A stretch of 17,782 nucleotides of DNA, taken from Gammaproteobacteria bacterium (GTDB taxonomy: Bacteria; Pseudomonadota; Gammaproteobacteria; UBA9214). Location: assembly GCA_030635865.1 (NCBI GenBank), contig DAOVYA010000006.1, positions 1 through 17,782 on the forward strand, written 5' to 3'. The notes under the pieces were generated by a model, which saw nothing but the letters and a program-made list of their open reading frames with translations, was not told the origin of the DNA and did not search any database. Shown piece by piece: positions 1 through 7,893 of this stretch. The translations under genes and the position numbers were made by a program. Each line of letters opens with the position of its first letter. The first letter of the stretch is position 1.

Positions 1-92
1 GCAACCAGAAAACCGGTCACCCACAAACTGCCAACCCAAAGAGTGAGGAGAATGCGCTCGGTTGCCAGTGAATATTTAACAAACCCCGTCAT
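1..92 (-). CDS. N-terminus of a DUF4149-like membrane protein (partial, cut by window edge)
   Basis: An open frame on the minus strand starts at an ATG at 92-90 and runs off the left edge; 30 codons are visible. It reads MTGFVKYSLATERILLTLWV and continues GSLWVTGFLVA. The segment from about residue 14 onward is strongly hydrophobic and looks like a first transmembrane helix. The string ERILLTLWVGSLW...GFLVA resembles, from memory, the N-terminus of DUF4149 (TMEM205-like) proteins, and a gene of this family commonly follows greA in gammaproteobacteria. It lies on the same strand downstream of greA. A TAGGG five bases before the ATG could serve as the ribosome binding site. An in-frame ATG at 107-105 is an alternative start. 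The chosen start codon lies inside a partial copy of the dispersed GTCATTGCG repeat. Family assignment is inference from a short stretch. Confidence 0.55.
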   Translation of the reverse strand, partial: MTGFVKYSLATERILLTLWVGSLWVTGFLV

Positions 93-109
93 TGCGGCCC
101 TACCCATTC

Positions 110-196
110 CGTCATTGCGAGCGAAGCGCGGCAATCTCATGAAGCTGGCAGCGGGCTTGACGAGATTGCCGCGTCACTGCGTTCCTCGCAATGACG
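110..196. repeat. Inverted repeat of the GTCATTGCGAG dispersed family
   Basis: The left arm at 110-138 (CGTCATTGCGAG...GCGGCAATCTC) is mirrored by the right arm at 162-196 (GAGATTGCCGCG...CTCGCAATGACG), with a 23-bp centre. Shorter half-copies flank it at 86-97, around 221-232 and at 243-253, the last one only a few bases past the greA stop. This motif is, from general knowledge, a widespread non-coding palindrome found in many bacterial phyla. It fills the greA to DUF4149-like gap and could form a hairpin in the transcript. No T-run follows on the minus strand, so it is not a canonical intrinsic terminator. Apart from these repeats I see nothing in 93-259. Confidence 0.82.
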
Positions 197-259
197 GGGC
201 TTGTTTGCCAGCCGGCACGACTCGCGATGACGTAGGTTGGGGTCGCAATGACGCGGCAG

Positions 260-739
260 CTAGAGATGTCGAACTTCGATAATCTCCAGGCTTCTCGTCC
301 CGCCAGGCACCGTGACTGAAACCACGTCGCCCTCCAGCCGGGTAATCAGGGCGCGGGCAATCGGCGAGTTCACCGAAATCATGCCCACTTTTATATCGGC
401 TTCGTCCTCACCAACAATCTGGTAGACAATGGTTTCCTCGGTATCCTCATCAATCAATTCAACGGTCACTCCGAAAATCACCTTCCCGCTATGCGCTATT
501 GTAGTGATGTCCACGATGTGGGCATGACTCAACTTGCCCTCAATTTCCTTGATACGGCCTTCAGCGAAACTCTGTTGCTCACGCGCAGCATGATATTCAG
601 CATTTTCCTTAAGGTCACCATGCGCCCGCGCCTCTGCAATCGCCGCTATAATCCGCGGACGATCTACCGTTTTCAGTCGCTTCAACTCTTCACGCAACTG
701 TTCGGCGCCCTTTGCTGTAATTGGAACCTTCGTACTCAT
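260..739 (-). CDS. greA: Transcription elongation factor GreA
   Basis: GreA binds the secondary channel of RNA polymerase and stimulates cleavage of the 3' end of backtracked RNA. The 159-residue product matches the usual length (about 158). The N-terminal coiled-coil hairpin carries the tip motif [10 protein letters not shown] at residues 41-50, with acidic residues D42 and E45 in the positions that coordinate the catalytic Mg2+ in the family. The C-terminal FKBP-like domain follows from about residue 80. I chose the ATG at 739 rather than the GTG three codons upstream, because an AGGAG lies 8 bases before it and [15 protein letters not shown] fits the family start. The gene begins 5 bases after the carB stop, so the two are very likely cotranscribed and translationally coupled. 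Confidence 0.97.
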   Translation of the reverse strand: MSTKVPITAKGAEQLREELKRLKTVDRPRIIAAIAEARAHGDLKENAEYHAAREQQSFAEGRIKEIEGKLSHAHIVDITTIAHSGKVIFGVTVELIDEDTEETIVYQIVGEDEADIKVGMISVNSPIARALITRLEGDVVSVTVPGGTRSLEIIEVRHL

Positions 740-744
740 TTGTC

Positions 745-3700
745 TCACTCCTGGTGCAGACTTTGCAGGCTGGTAACATTGCTGGTATTCAGATATTCCA
801 GTGCCATACAGGTCGCGCGCGCACCCGCCAGTGTCGTGCTATAGGAAATTTTGTGCTGCAAGGCAGACCTCCGGATTGTATATGAATCAGCAATCGCCTG
901 CTTGCCTTCAGTCGTATTGACAATCAAATCAATCTGGCCATTTTTAATCATATCAACAATATGCGGCTGCCCTTCCAGCACCTTGTTAACAACATCACAT
1001 TCAATCCCGTCCGCCTTGATGACAGCAGCCGTACCACGCGTCGCAACCAGCCTGAAACCCTTGTCAACCAGGTCGCGCGCAAGTCCCACCGTCGCCTCCC
1101 GGTCCCCTTTACGCACACTCAGGAAGGCCGTCCCGTTTTCAGGCACCGCATTGCCTGCGCCCAGCTGGGCCTTCGCGAAGGCTTCGCCAAAGGTCTTTCC
1201 GATGCCCATCACCTCGCCGGTAGACTTCATCTCCGGGCCGAGTAGCGGGTCTACGCCCTGAAACTTGATAAACGGAAAAACGGCTTCTTTTACAGAGCAA
1301 TAGTCTGTTGTAACGGCTTCGGTAAGGCCCTGTTCCCTGAGACTCTTTCCGGCCATAACGCGCGCTGCAATCTTGGCCAGCGGCCGGTTTGTTGCCTTGG
1401 AGACAAACGGAACGGTACGTGAAGCGCGCGGATTGACTTCGATCAGGTAAATATCATCACCCTTAATAGCAAACTGCGTATTCATCAGGCCGCATACCTT
1501 AAGCTCTTTCGCCATCCGGTTAACCTGCTCACACATCCTTGCCTGCACTGCTTCACTCAATGTGTACGGCGGCAGTGAACATGCCGAATCACCGGAATGG
1601 ACCCCCGCCTGTTCAATATGTTCCATAATGCCGCCGATCAGTACATCCTCGCCATCACAAATCGCATCTACATCAACCTCGACCGCATCATCCAGAAACC
1701 GGTCCAGCAGAACAGGTGAATCGTTGGAAACCTGGACCGCCTCGCGCATATAACGCGCCAGGTCTTCGCTGGAATAGACGATCTCCATGGCACGTCCGCC
1801 CAGCACATAGGAAGGACGCACAACCAGCGGATAACCCACCTCCTCTGCAAGTGCCATGGCCTGCTCTGTATCCGATGCAATCCGGTTAGGGGGCTGCAGC
1901 AAGCCGAGTTTCACAACCATCTGCTGAAAGCGCTCACGATCTTCAGCGTGATCGATCGCATCTGCCGATGTCCCTATGATGGGGGCACCATTGGCCTCCA
2001 GGCCCCGCGCCAGTTTCAGGGGTGTTTGCCCGCCATACTGGACAATTACACCCTTCGGCTGCTCCACGTGAATGATTTCCAGCACATCTTCCAGTGTCAG
2101 CGATTCAAAATACAGGCGGTCCGAGGTATCGTAATCCGTGGAAACCGTTTCCGGGTTACAGTTCACCATGATCGTTTCGAAACCATCGTCACGACATGCG
2201 AGAGCGGCATGTACACAGCAATAATCAAACTCAATACCCTGCCCGATACGGTTTGGCCCGCCGCCAAGCACCATGATTTTGTCACTGCGCGAAGGCGCTG
2301 CCTCGCATTCCTCTTCATAAGTGGAGTACAGGTACGCCGTTGCTGTTGAAAATTCAGCGGCGCAGGTATCAACGCGTTTATAGACAGGCCGGATATTCAA
2401 GTCATGCCGGCGTTTGCGGACTTCATCTTCAGTGACGCCCAACAGCGTTGCCAGGCGGGAATCAGAGAAACCTTTACGCTTCAGACGCCTTAACCATTGG
2501 GCATCGAGCCCCTTCATTCCCAGTTCCCGTGCTTGCGCCTCGTGCGCAACAAGATCTGAAATCTGGGCCAGGAACCAGGGATCTATGGCCGTTAATTCAA
2601 ACAATTCCTGCACCGACAGGCCGGCACGAAAACCATCCGCCACGTGCCAGAGCCGGTCCGGCCGGGCCAATCGCAGTTCCTTCCGGAGTTCCCCTTGCGT
2701 TTCTTCGGCTGTGAGATCAAATATCTCGTTCAAGCCATCCATACCGGTTTCCAGCCCGCGCAAGGCCTTCTGCAGGGATTCCTGGAAGGTACGACCAATG
2801 GCCATTACTTCGCCAACGGACTTCATCTGCACACCCAGCAGCGGTTCGGCCTGCGGGAATTTCTCAAAGGTGAAGCGTGGCACCTTGGTGACCACATAAT
2901 CAATGGTCGGCTCAAACGATGCCGGGGTGGCGCCGCCGGTGATCTCGTTACGTAACTCATCCAGGGTAAAGCCGACTGCCAGTTTTGCAGCCACCTTGGC
3001 AATCGGAAACCCGGTTGCCTTGGACGCCAGTGCCGAGGAACGCGAGACGCGCGGGTTCATTTCAATCACGATCATGCGCCCGTTTTCCGGGTTGATCGCA
3101 AACTGTACATTGGAGCCGCCGGTCTCGACACCGATCTTGCGCAACACGGCAATCGACGCATTACGCATTAACTGGTATTCCTTGTCGGTCAGTGTCTGCG
3201 CCGGTGCAACCGTGATGGAATCACCGGTATGCACACCCATGGGATCGAGGTTCTCGATCGAGCAGATAATGATGCAGTTGTCCGCCTTGTCACGCACCAC
3301 TTCCATCTCGAATTCCTTCCATCCGAGTACGGACTCTTCCAGCAGCACCTCGGTGGTCGGCGACTGGTCCAGCCCATGTTCGCAGATCGCAACAAACTCT
3401 TCCTTGTTGTAGGCAATACCGCCGCCGCTGCCACCCATGGTGAATGATGGCCGGATGATCAGCGGAAAACCGGTGGAGGCAGATACCTGGTGCGCTTCTT
3501 CCATGCTGTGTACCACGGATGCGCGCGGCGTGGACAAGCCGATCTCTTTCATGGCCTGGCGAAACAGCCCGCGATCTTCGGCCATGTCGATGGCTTCCCG
3601 ACTTGCGCCGATCAACTCGACATCGAATTTCTCAAGCACCCCTTCACGCACCAGGTCGAGGGCACAATTCAGGCCGGTCTGGCCACCCATCGTCGGCAAC

Positions 3701-3957
3701 AGGGCATCCGGCCGTTCCTTCTCGATAATGTGCTGAACCGTTTCCCAGACGACCGGCTCGATGTAGATGGCATCGGCCATATCCGGATCGGTCATAATGG
3801 TGGCAGGGTTGGAGTTGACCAGCACCACGCGGAAACCCTCTTCACGCAATGCCTTGCATGCCTGGACACCGGAGTAATCAAACTCACAGGCCTGCCCGAT
3901 AACGATCGGGCCCGCGCCGATAATCAGGATGCTTTTAATGTCGGTTCTTTTAGGCAT
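745..3957 (-). CDS. carB: Carbamoyl-phosphate synthase large subunit CarB
   Basis: CarB uses ammonia delivered from CarA, bicarbonate and two ATP to make carbamoyl phosphate for arginine and pyrimidine synthesis. The 1070-residue protein is full length (about 1073 in E. coli) and starts [19 protein letters not shown]. It shows the duplicated ATP-grasp architecture: a carboxyphosphate half (about 1-400, with [16 protein letters not shown]), an oligomerisation segment (about 400-550), a carbamoyl-phosphate half (about 555-935, with [17 protein letters not shown] and [15 protein letters not shown]) and a C-terminal MGS-like allosteric domain (about 935-1070). No frameshift is visible. The start ATG at 3957-3955 has no good Shine-Dalgarno sequence: the bases just before it are GTGGCAAAAAACA, with the palindrome arm beginning 8 bases upstream. 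carA lies upstream on the same strand, and greA begins 5 bases after the stop. Confidence 0.98.
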   Translation of the reverse strand: MPKRTDIKSILIIGAGPIVIGQACEFDYSGVQACKALREEGFRVVLVNSNPATIMTDPDMADAIYIEPVVWETVQHIIEKERPDALLPTMGGQTGLNCALDLVREGVLEKFDVELIGASREAIDMAEDRGLFRQAMKEIGLSTPRASVVHSMEEAHQVSASTGFPLIIRPSFTMGGSGGGIAYNKEEFVAICEHGLDQSPTTEVLLEESVLGWKEFEMEVVRDKADNCIIICSIENLDPMGVHTGDSITVAPAQTLTDKEYQLMRNASIAVLRKIGVETGGSNVQFAINPENGRMIVIEMNPRVSRSSALASKATGFPIAKVAAKLAVGFTLDELRNEITGGATPASFEPTIDYVVTKVPRFTFEKFPQAEPLLGVQMKSVGEVMAIGRTFQESLQKALRGLETGMDGLNEIFDLTAEETQGELRKELRLARPDRLWHVADGFRAGLSVQELFELTAIDPWFLAQISDLVAHEAQARELGMKGLDAQWLRRLKRKGFSDSRLATLLGVTEDEVRKRRHDLNIRPVYKRVDTCAAEFSTATAYLYSTYEEECEAAPSRSDKIMVLGGGPNRIGQGIEFDYCCVHAALACRDDGFETIMVNCNPETVSTDYDTSDRLYFESLTLEDVLEIIHVEQPKGVIVQYGGQTPLKLARGLEANGAPIIGTSADAIDHAEDRERFQQMVVKLGLLQPPNRIASDTEQAMALAEEVGYPLVVRPSYVLGGRAMEIVYSSEDLARYMREAVQVSNDSPVLLDRFLDDAVEVDVDAICDGEDVLIGGIMEHIEQAGVHSGDSACSLPPYTLSEAVQARMCEQVNRMAKELKVCGLMNTQFAIKGDDIYLIEVNPRASRTVPFVSKATNRPLAKIAARVMAGKSLREQGLTEAVTTDYCSVKEAVFPFIKFQGVDPLLGPEMKSTGEVMGIGKTFGEAFAKAQLGAGNAVPENGTAFLSVRKGDREATVGLARDLVDKGFRLVATRGTAAVIKADGIECDVVNKVLEGQPHIVDMIKNGQIDLIVNTTEGKQAIADSYTIRRSALQHKISYSTTLAGARATCMALEYLNTSNVTSLQSLHQE
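748..752 (-). promoter_or_regulatory. Ribosome binding site of greA inside the carB 3' end
   Basis: On the minus strand AGGAG (752-748) is followed, 8 bases later, by the ATG at 739. The site overlaps the last codons of carB, whose TGA stop is at 747-745. It supports the ATG at 739 over the upstream GTG and suggests translational coupling. Confidence 0.7.
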
Positions 3958-3965
3958 TGTTTTTT

Positions 3966-4187
3966 GCCACAGAGTTCACAGAGAAAAAACATTCCTCGCG
4001 CGAAGGCGCAAAGACGCCAGGAGAACAAAAACATTCTTTTATTACTGCTTCATATTTAATTACAAACGATAACGGCATGCGTCTAAACCCAGTATGATTT
4101 TTCGTGAACATTATTTATGCTTTTCTTGGCGCCTTTGCGCCTTTGCGCGAAATTGGTCTTTTCTTTTTTCTCTGTGTCCTCTGTGGC
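3966..4187. repeat. 222-bp nested inverted-repeat (MITE-like) element between carA and carB
   Basis: The outer arms are 3966-3989 (GCCACAGAGTTCACAGAG then A6) and 4164-4187, complementary over 24 bases with two mismatches. The inner arms are 3996-4022 (TCGCGCGAAGGCGCAAAG...) and 4124-4150, complementary over 27 bases with three mismatches. The roughly 100-base centre is AT-rich and has no coding signal. Both arm motifs (CCACAGAG...CTCTGTGG and CGCGAAGGCGCAAAG) are familiar dispersed repeats in proteobacterial genomes, by recall. The element's right end is at the first plus-strand base of the carA stop codon, and its left end is 8 bases before the carB ATG. It therefore fills the whole intergenic gap and would fold as a long hairpin in the carAB mRNA. 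Confidence 0.88.
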
Positions 4188-5326
4188 TAATCTGCCCTTA
4201 GCTTGATCATGTCAATAAACCGGTCAAACAGGGGTGCAACATCATGCGGACCAGGACTGGCTTCCGGGTGCCCCTGGAAACTGAATGCCGGGCAATCGGT
4301 TCTTTCAACGCCCTGCAGGGAACCATCAAACAGGGAACGATGGGTTGCTGCGAGATTATCCGGCAAACTCTCTTCATCAACGGCAAAGCCGTGGTTCTGG
4401 CTGGTAATCATGACACGCTGACTTTTGATGTCCTGCACCGGGTGGTTGGCCCCGTGATGGCCGAATTTCATCTTCAGCGTTTTTGCACCGCTGGCCAGTG
4501 ACAGCAACTGGTGTCCCAGGCAAATACCGAAAACAGGGATTTTCCTTGAGAGCAGCTCCCGGATGGCTACTATTGCATACTCACACGGCTCGGGATCACC
4601 GGGACCATTGGACAGAAATATTCCGTCCGGATTCAGGGACAGGACATCGCTTGCCGAGGTTTGTGCCGGCACCACGGTGATACGGCAACCCCGGTCAACC
4701 AGCATCCGCAGGATGTTGCGCTTCACGCCAAAGTCGTAGGCGACAACGTGCCAGGAAAGATCTTCTTTTGAAACGGCTGGAGGATGACCGCCCTCCAGTG
4801 ACCAGCTGCCCTGCTGCCAATCATATATTTCGGCAGCCGTTACCTCTTTTGCCAGGTCCATGCCCTTGAGCCCGGGAAATGCCTGCGCCTTTGCAAGGGC
4901 AACGGCCTCGTCAATATTATCACCGGCGACCAGGCAACCACCCTGCGCACCTTTCTCGCGCAGGATGCGTGTCAGGCGCCGGGTATCAATATCGGCAATC
5001 CCGAGGACGCCATTCTTTTTCAAATACTCATCAAGGGATGACTTGCTGCGCCAGTTACTCAGCAATACCGGCAGATCGCGGATCACCAGTCCGGCACAAT
5101 GAATGGCCGCGGCCTCTTCGTCTTCAGGATTGGTACCGACATTACCAATATGAGGATAGGTCAGTGTGACGATCTGTTTTGCATAGGAGGGATCGGTAAG
5201 GATTTCCTGGTAACCGGTCATGGCCGTATTGAAAACAACCTCTCCGGTAACCTGCCCTTCAATACCAATAGCAACACCACGGAACATGCTTCCGTCTGCA
5301 AGGGCCAACAGGGCCGCCTTCTTCAA
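4187..5326 (-). CDS. carA: Carbamoyl-phosphate synthase small (glutaminase) subunit CarA
   Basis: CarA hydrolyses glutamine and channels ammonia to CarB. The 379-residue protein has the N-terminal CPSase small-chain domain (about 1-150) and a class I glutamine amidotransferase domain (about 190-379). The nucleophile is C269 in FGICLGHQ, and H353 and E355 in GHPEASPG complete the triad at the same numbering as E. coli CarA. The start is a TTG at 5326-5324, supported by GGAGG five bases upstream, by alignment to MIKSALLVLEDG-type starts, and by the known UUG start of E. coli carA. A promoter and a leader hairpin lie upstream. The TAG stop touches the end of the palindrome that separates it from carB. 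Confidence 0.97.
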   Translation of the reverse strand: MKKAALLALADGSMFRGVAIGIEGQVTGEVVFNTAMTGYQEILTDPSYAKQIVTLTYPHIGNVGTNPEDEEAAAIHCAGLVIRDLPVLLSNWRSKSSLDEYLKKNGVLGIADIDTRRLTRILREKGAQGGCLVAGDNIDEAVALAKAQAFPGLKGMDLAKEVTAAEIYDWQQGSWSLEGGHPPAVSKEDLSWHVVAYDFGVKRNILRMLVDRGCRITVVPAQTSASDVLSLNPDGIFLSNGPGDPEPCEYAIVAIRELLSRKIPVFGICLGHQLLSLASGAKTLKMKFGHHGANHPVQDIKSQRVMITSQNHGFAVDEESLPDNLAATHRSLFDGSLQGVERTDCPAFSFQGHPEASPGPHDVAPLFDRFIDMIKLRAD

Positions 5327-5331
5327 CAGGA

Positions 5332-5336
5332 CCTCC
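5332..5336 (-). promoter_or_regulatory. Ribosome binding site deciding the TTG start of carA
   Basis: GGAGG on the minus strand (5336-5332) is followed by TCCTG and then the TTG at 5326. No in-frame ATG or GTG gives a better alignment, so this site fixes the non-canonical start. Confidence 0.75.
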
Positions 5337-5350
5337 GCGTCTGACGTAGA

Positions 5351-5382
5351 AAACGGGAGGGCTCCAGAGAACCATCCCGTTT
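5351..5382 (-). terminator. Terminator-like leader hairpin (candidate attenuator) upstream of carA
   Basis: In the carA leader RNA, AAACGGGA pairs with UCCCGUUU (8 bp). After one U/C mismatch, GGUUC pairs with GAGCC (5 bp, one G-U) around a UCUG tetraloop. The sequence then continues UCU. The wobble pair works only on the mRNA strand; the complement would have a C/A mismatch. The GC-rich core followed by GUUUUCU looks like a short intrinsic terminator. It lies 14 bases before the carA ribosome binding site and about 30 bases after the predicted transcription start. This placement suits attenuation of carAB, but no leader peptide or antiterminator could be identified with confidence. Confidence 0.5.
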
Positions 5383-5417
5383 AAAACTACCGGTGTAAAC
5401 AACCAAATCTGGCGCGA

Positions 5418-5447
5418 ATTGTACTGGATTCAGACGGGGGCTGTCTA
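5418..5447 (-). promoter_or_regulatory. Predicted sigma-70 promoter of carA-carB-greA
   Basis: On the minus strand a TAGACA -35 box (5447-5442, 5/6 to TTGACA) is separated by 18 bases from a TACAAT -10 box (5423-5418, 5/6). Transcription would start near 5411, giving a leader of about 85 bases that contains the hairpin at 5382-5351. I see no arginine-repressor box that I could support. Confidence 0.68.
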
Positions 5448-5469
5448 TGTCCGGAACCGGAATCGATAG

Positions 5470-5524
5470 CAGGACCCGCGTCTCGCGGGGAATTCTTACC
5501 GTTCCCGGCGGGGCGCCGGTCCTG
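5470..5524. other. Small inverted repeats in the dapB-carA gap
   Basis: CAGGACC (5470-5476) is complementary to GGTCCTG (5518-5524), and inside it CCCGCG-TCT-CGCGGG (5475-5489) forms a tight 6-bp hairpin. They lie just upstream of the predicted carA promoter. There is no T-run, so terminator function is not supported, and the role is unknown. Confidence 0.3.
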
Positions 5525-5547
5525 TGACGACCAAAACGAAAAAAGAT

Positions 5548-5584
5548 GTAGCCCGGATGGAGACCCGGCGGGCCGTAATCCGGG
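5548..5584. repeat. GTAGCCCGGAT dispersed palindrome, copy 1 (dapB 3' flank)
   Basis: GTAGCCCGGAT at 5548 and ATCCGGG at 5578-5584 form a 7-bp stem. The same motif recurs at 9066-9152 and 15790-15824. On the minus strand the hairpin is followed, 7 bases later, by T6 (5544-5539). With the dapB stop only a few bases upstream, it could act as an imperfect dapB terminator, but the spacing is longer than canonical. Confidence 0.6.
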
Positions 5585-5589
5585 AATAG

Positions 5590-6630
<1,041 letters not shown>

Positions 6631-6672
6631 TTGATCGAGGTCAACTGTCACCGCCCTCCATTCTGCTAGCTT
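6631..6672 (+). promoter_or_regulatory. FNR/Anr-type box with class II promoter geometry
   Basis: TTGAT-CGAG-GTCAA at 6631-6644 matches the FNR/Anr consensus TTGAT-N4-ATCAA at 9 of 10 fixed positions. An extended -10-like TGCTAGCTT lies at 6664-6672. If transcription starts seven bases further, near 6679, the box is centred at -41.5, the standard position for class II activation by FNR/CRP-family proteins. The element faces the small ORF at 6741 and the two CBS genes. The -10 itself is weak (TAGCTT), as is usual for activator-dependent promoters. CRP-family paralogues could use the same site. Confidence 0.48.
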
Positions 6673-6740
6673 CATAAACACCAGTCAAACCGAAACATAT
6701 AGCCTGGCCGGAATAATGCGAATTTACAGGGGCAATCATT

Positions 6741-6833
6741 ATGAAGAAATCACATCTATTTGGCGTACCCGGTGCATCGCTCTGTTTGATGGATATGTTT
6801 GTGACCCCGGCCCAGGCTGAATGGTGTCACTGA
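6741..6833 (+). CDS. 30-residue signal-peptide-like small ORF, possible remnant
   Basis: An ATG with AGGGG eight bases upstream opens a 30-codon frame that begins MKKSHLFGVPGASL and ends FVTPAQAEWCH before TGA. It looks like a Sec signal peptide: KK at the start, a hydrophobic stretch, and the cleavage motif AQA followed by E. Only four residues would remain after cleavage. The hydrophobic core is interrupted by P10 and D18, which suggests decay. It may be the residue of a deleted secreted-protein gene, a leader translated ahead of the CBS genes, or a chance ORF. It ends 31 bases before the first CBS gene, on the same strand. Confidence 0.38.
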   Translation: MKKSHLFGVPGASLCLMDMFVTPAQAEWCH

Positions 6834-6864
6834 GTAAAACCAAAAAACGCAACGGAGGCAAACC

Positions 6865-7278
6865 ATGAAAGTTCAAGAACTAATGACTATCAATGTCGAG
6901 TCGATAAAACCCGATCTGTACCTGCGGGCAGCGGCTCGAAAAATGAAGGCACTGGGTGTGGGCGCCCTGCCCATTGTCGAAGGAGATACCGTGGCAGGCA
7001 TCATCACCGACCGTGACCTCGCCTGCTTTGCCATCGCGATGGGACTCGACCTCAATTCAGCCACGGTGAATAAAGTCATGACCAGGGAGGTTGTCACCTG
7101 CAACGCCAATCAGGAGATCGATGAGGCTGCTAGAATCATGATCGACAACCACATCCGTCGTCTAGTGGTGCTGGATGACAACAACGGCCTGGCTGGATTC
7201 TTCTCCGTCGATGACCTGGTACGCGGATCCCGCGAATTGGCCGGTGCAGTCCTGGAAGCAGCGACACCTGTCCACTAG
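6865..7278 (+). CDS. Tandem-CBS-domain protein, Hrp1-like (copy 1)
   Basis: This 137-residue cytosolic protein consists of a Bateman module with two CBS domains (about 1-60 and 70-130) and no other domain. CBS pairs usually sense adenine nucleotides. The nucleotide-binding motif GIITDRD is at 45-51 and the second GFFSVDD at 111-117. The TDRD followed by AxGLDxNxAT pattern is similar, by recall, to the hypoxic response protein Hrp1 (Rv2626c) of Mycobacterium tuberculosis. GGAGG lies six bases before the ATG. It is about half identical to the next gene (69 of 137 positions, counted by hand without gaps), so the two are tandem paralogues. The FNR-type site upstream suggests control by oxygen or redox state. 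The exact ligand and partner are unknown. Confidence 0.94.
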   Translation: MKVQELMTINVESIKPDLYLRAAARKMKALGVGALPIVEGDTVAGIITDRDLACFAIAMGLDLNSATVNKVMTREVVTCNANQEIDEAARIMIDNHIRRLVVLDDNNGLAGFFSVDDLVRGSRELAGAVLEAATPVH

Positions 7279-7319
7279 CCCAAAGCGATAATCACACGAA
7301 GATCTGAAGGAGCGTAATC

Positions 7320-7733
7320 ATGAAAGTACAAGAGATCATGACATCCAAGGTCGAAACCATATCACCGACCAACACCGCTAAAGAGGCCGCACGCAAAATG
7401 CACGACCTGCATATCGGCTCGCTACCCGTGCTCGATGGCGATCAGCTGGTGGGCATCCTCACCGACCGCGACATCTGTGTCCGTGTAACCGCCACCGGGC
7501 GCGACGCCGCAATGACCCTGGTTAAAGAGGTTATGGGTACGGGAGTTGAAACCTGCTTTGAGGACCAGGATATCAACGATGCCGCAAAGCTGATGATCGA
7601 CCGCCATATCCGCCGACTGGTGGTGCTGAACCGTGACAACGGCATCAGCGGATTCCTGTCGATAGACAATATGGCCAGGAAGTCCCATGAACTGGCCAGT
7701 ACCGTACTGGAGGCGACGATTCCGATTCACTAA
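7320..7733 (+). CDS. Tandem-CBS-domain protein, Hrp1-like (copy 2)
   Basis: This is the second 137-residue CBS-pair protein, 41 bases after the first, with AAGGAG nine bases before its ATG; the two are likely one transcript. It starts MKVQEIMTSKVETISP and keeps the first nucleotide motif GILTDRD (45-51). In the second motif GFLSIDN the last acidic residue of copy 1 (D117) is N117, a possible change in ligand preference. Both copies share the C-terminal pattern R-x-S-x-ELA...VLEA..P.H beyond the CBS fold. The gene ends with tandem stops TAATAA. It is convergent with dnaJ. Confidence 0.94.
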   Translation: MKVQEIMTSKVETISPTNTAKEAARKMHDLHIGSLPVLDGDQLVGILTDRDICVRVTATGRDAAMTLVKEVMGTGVETCFEDQDINDAAKLMIDRHIRRLVVLNRDNGISGFLSIDNMARKSHELASTVLEATIPIH

Positions 7734-7737
7734 TAAG

Positions 7738-7772
7738 GAAATAGGGGACAGACTACGGTTTTAGCCCCGTAG
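7738..7772. repeat. AGGGGACAGACTACGG sequence with a small palindrome
   Basis: AAATAGGGGACAGACTACGG starts just after the CBS copy 2 stop and contains CTACGG (7753-7758) mirrored by CCGTAG (7767-7772). By recall, sequences of this kind flank REP-associated (Y1) transposase genes in gammaproteobacteria. No transposase is present here. The rest of the 160-base gap to dnaJ holds only the hairpin at 7864-7880. Confidence 0.3.
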
Positions 7773-7863
7773 GCGCAGCCGAGCATCGCAGTGAAAACGG
7801 ATGAAGCTTGCGCTTGATTGAGCGAAGATAGAAATCAGGAAGAGAAAAAACTATTAAGACCCC

Positions 7864-7880
7864 CTCTCCCGGAGGGAGAG
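7864..7880. terminator. Hairpin between convergent CBS copy 2 and dnaJ, possible weak terminator
   Basis: CTCTCCC (7864-7870) and GGGAGAG (7874-7880) form a 7-bp stem with a GGA loop, 13 bases past the dnaJ stop. On the minus strand a T6 run occurs only later (around 7844-7850), so this is not a canonical terminator, but it sits where both converging transcripts should end. Confidence 0.4.
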
Positions 7881-7893
7881 AGGAAAATTCGCG

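Noticed and set aside
43..282. Plus-strand 79-codon ORF
   Set aside because: It is made largely of the inverted-repeat sequence, has no recognisable protein features, and overlaps the opposite-strand gene start and the greA 3' end.
740..748. GTG start for GreA three codons upstream of the ATG
   Set aside because: The AGGAG site is correctly spaced for the ATG at 739 and overlaps the GTG itself, and the family start aligns with the ATG.
5260..5374. Leader-peptide ORF starting at the ATG in the carA leader hairpin (minus strand, out of frame with carA)
   Set aside because: It has no ribosome binding site, no run of arginine or other regulatory codons, and runs far into carA in another frame.
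6705..6720. Possible sigma-54 promoter TGGC-N8-TGCG upstream of the small ORF
   Set aside because: The GG/GC spacing is right but only about half of the consensus matches, and the start would fall on the small ORF's ribosome binding site. The FNR-type promoter explains the region better.
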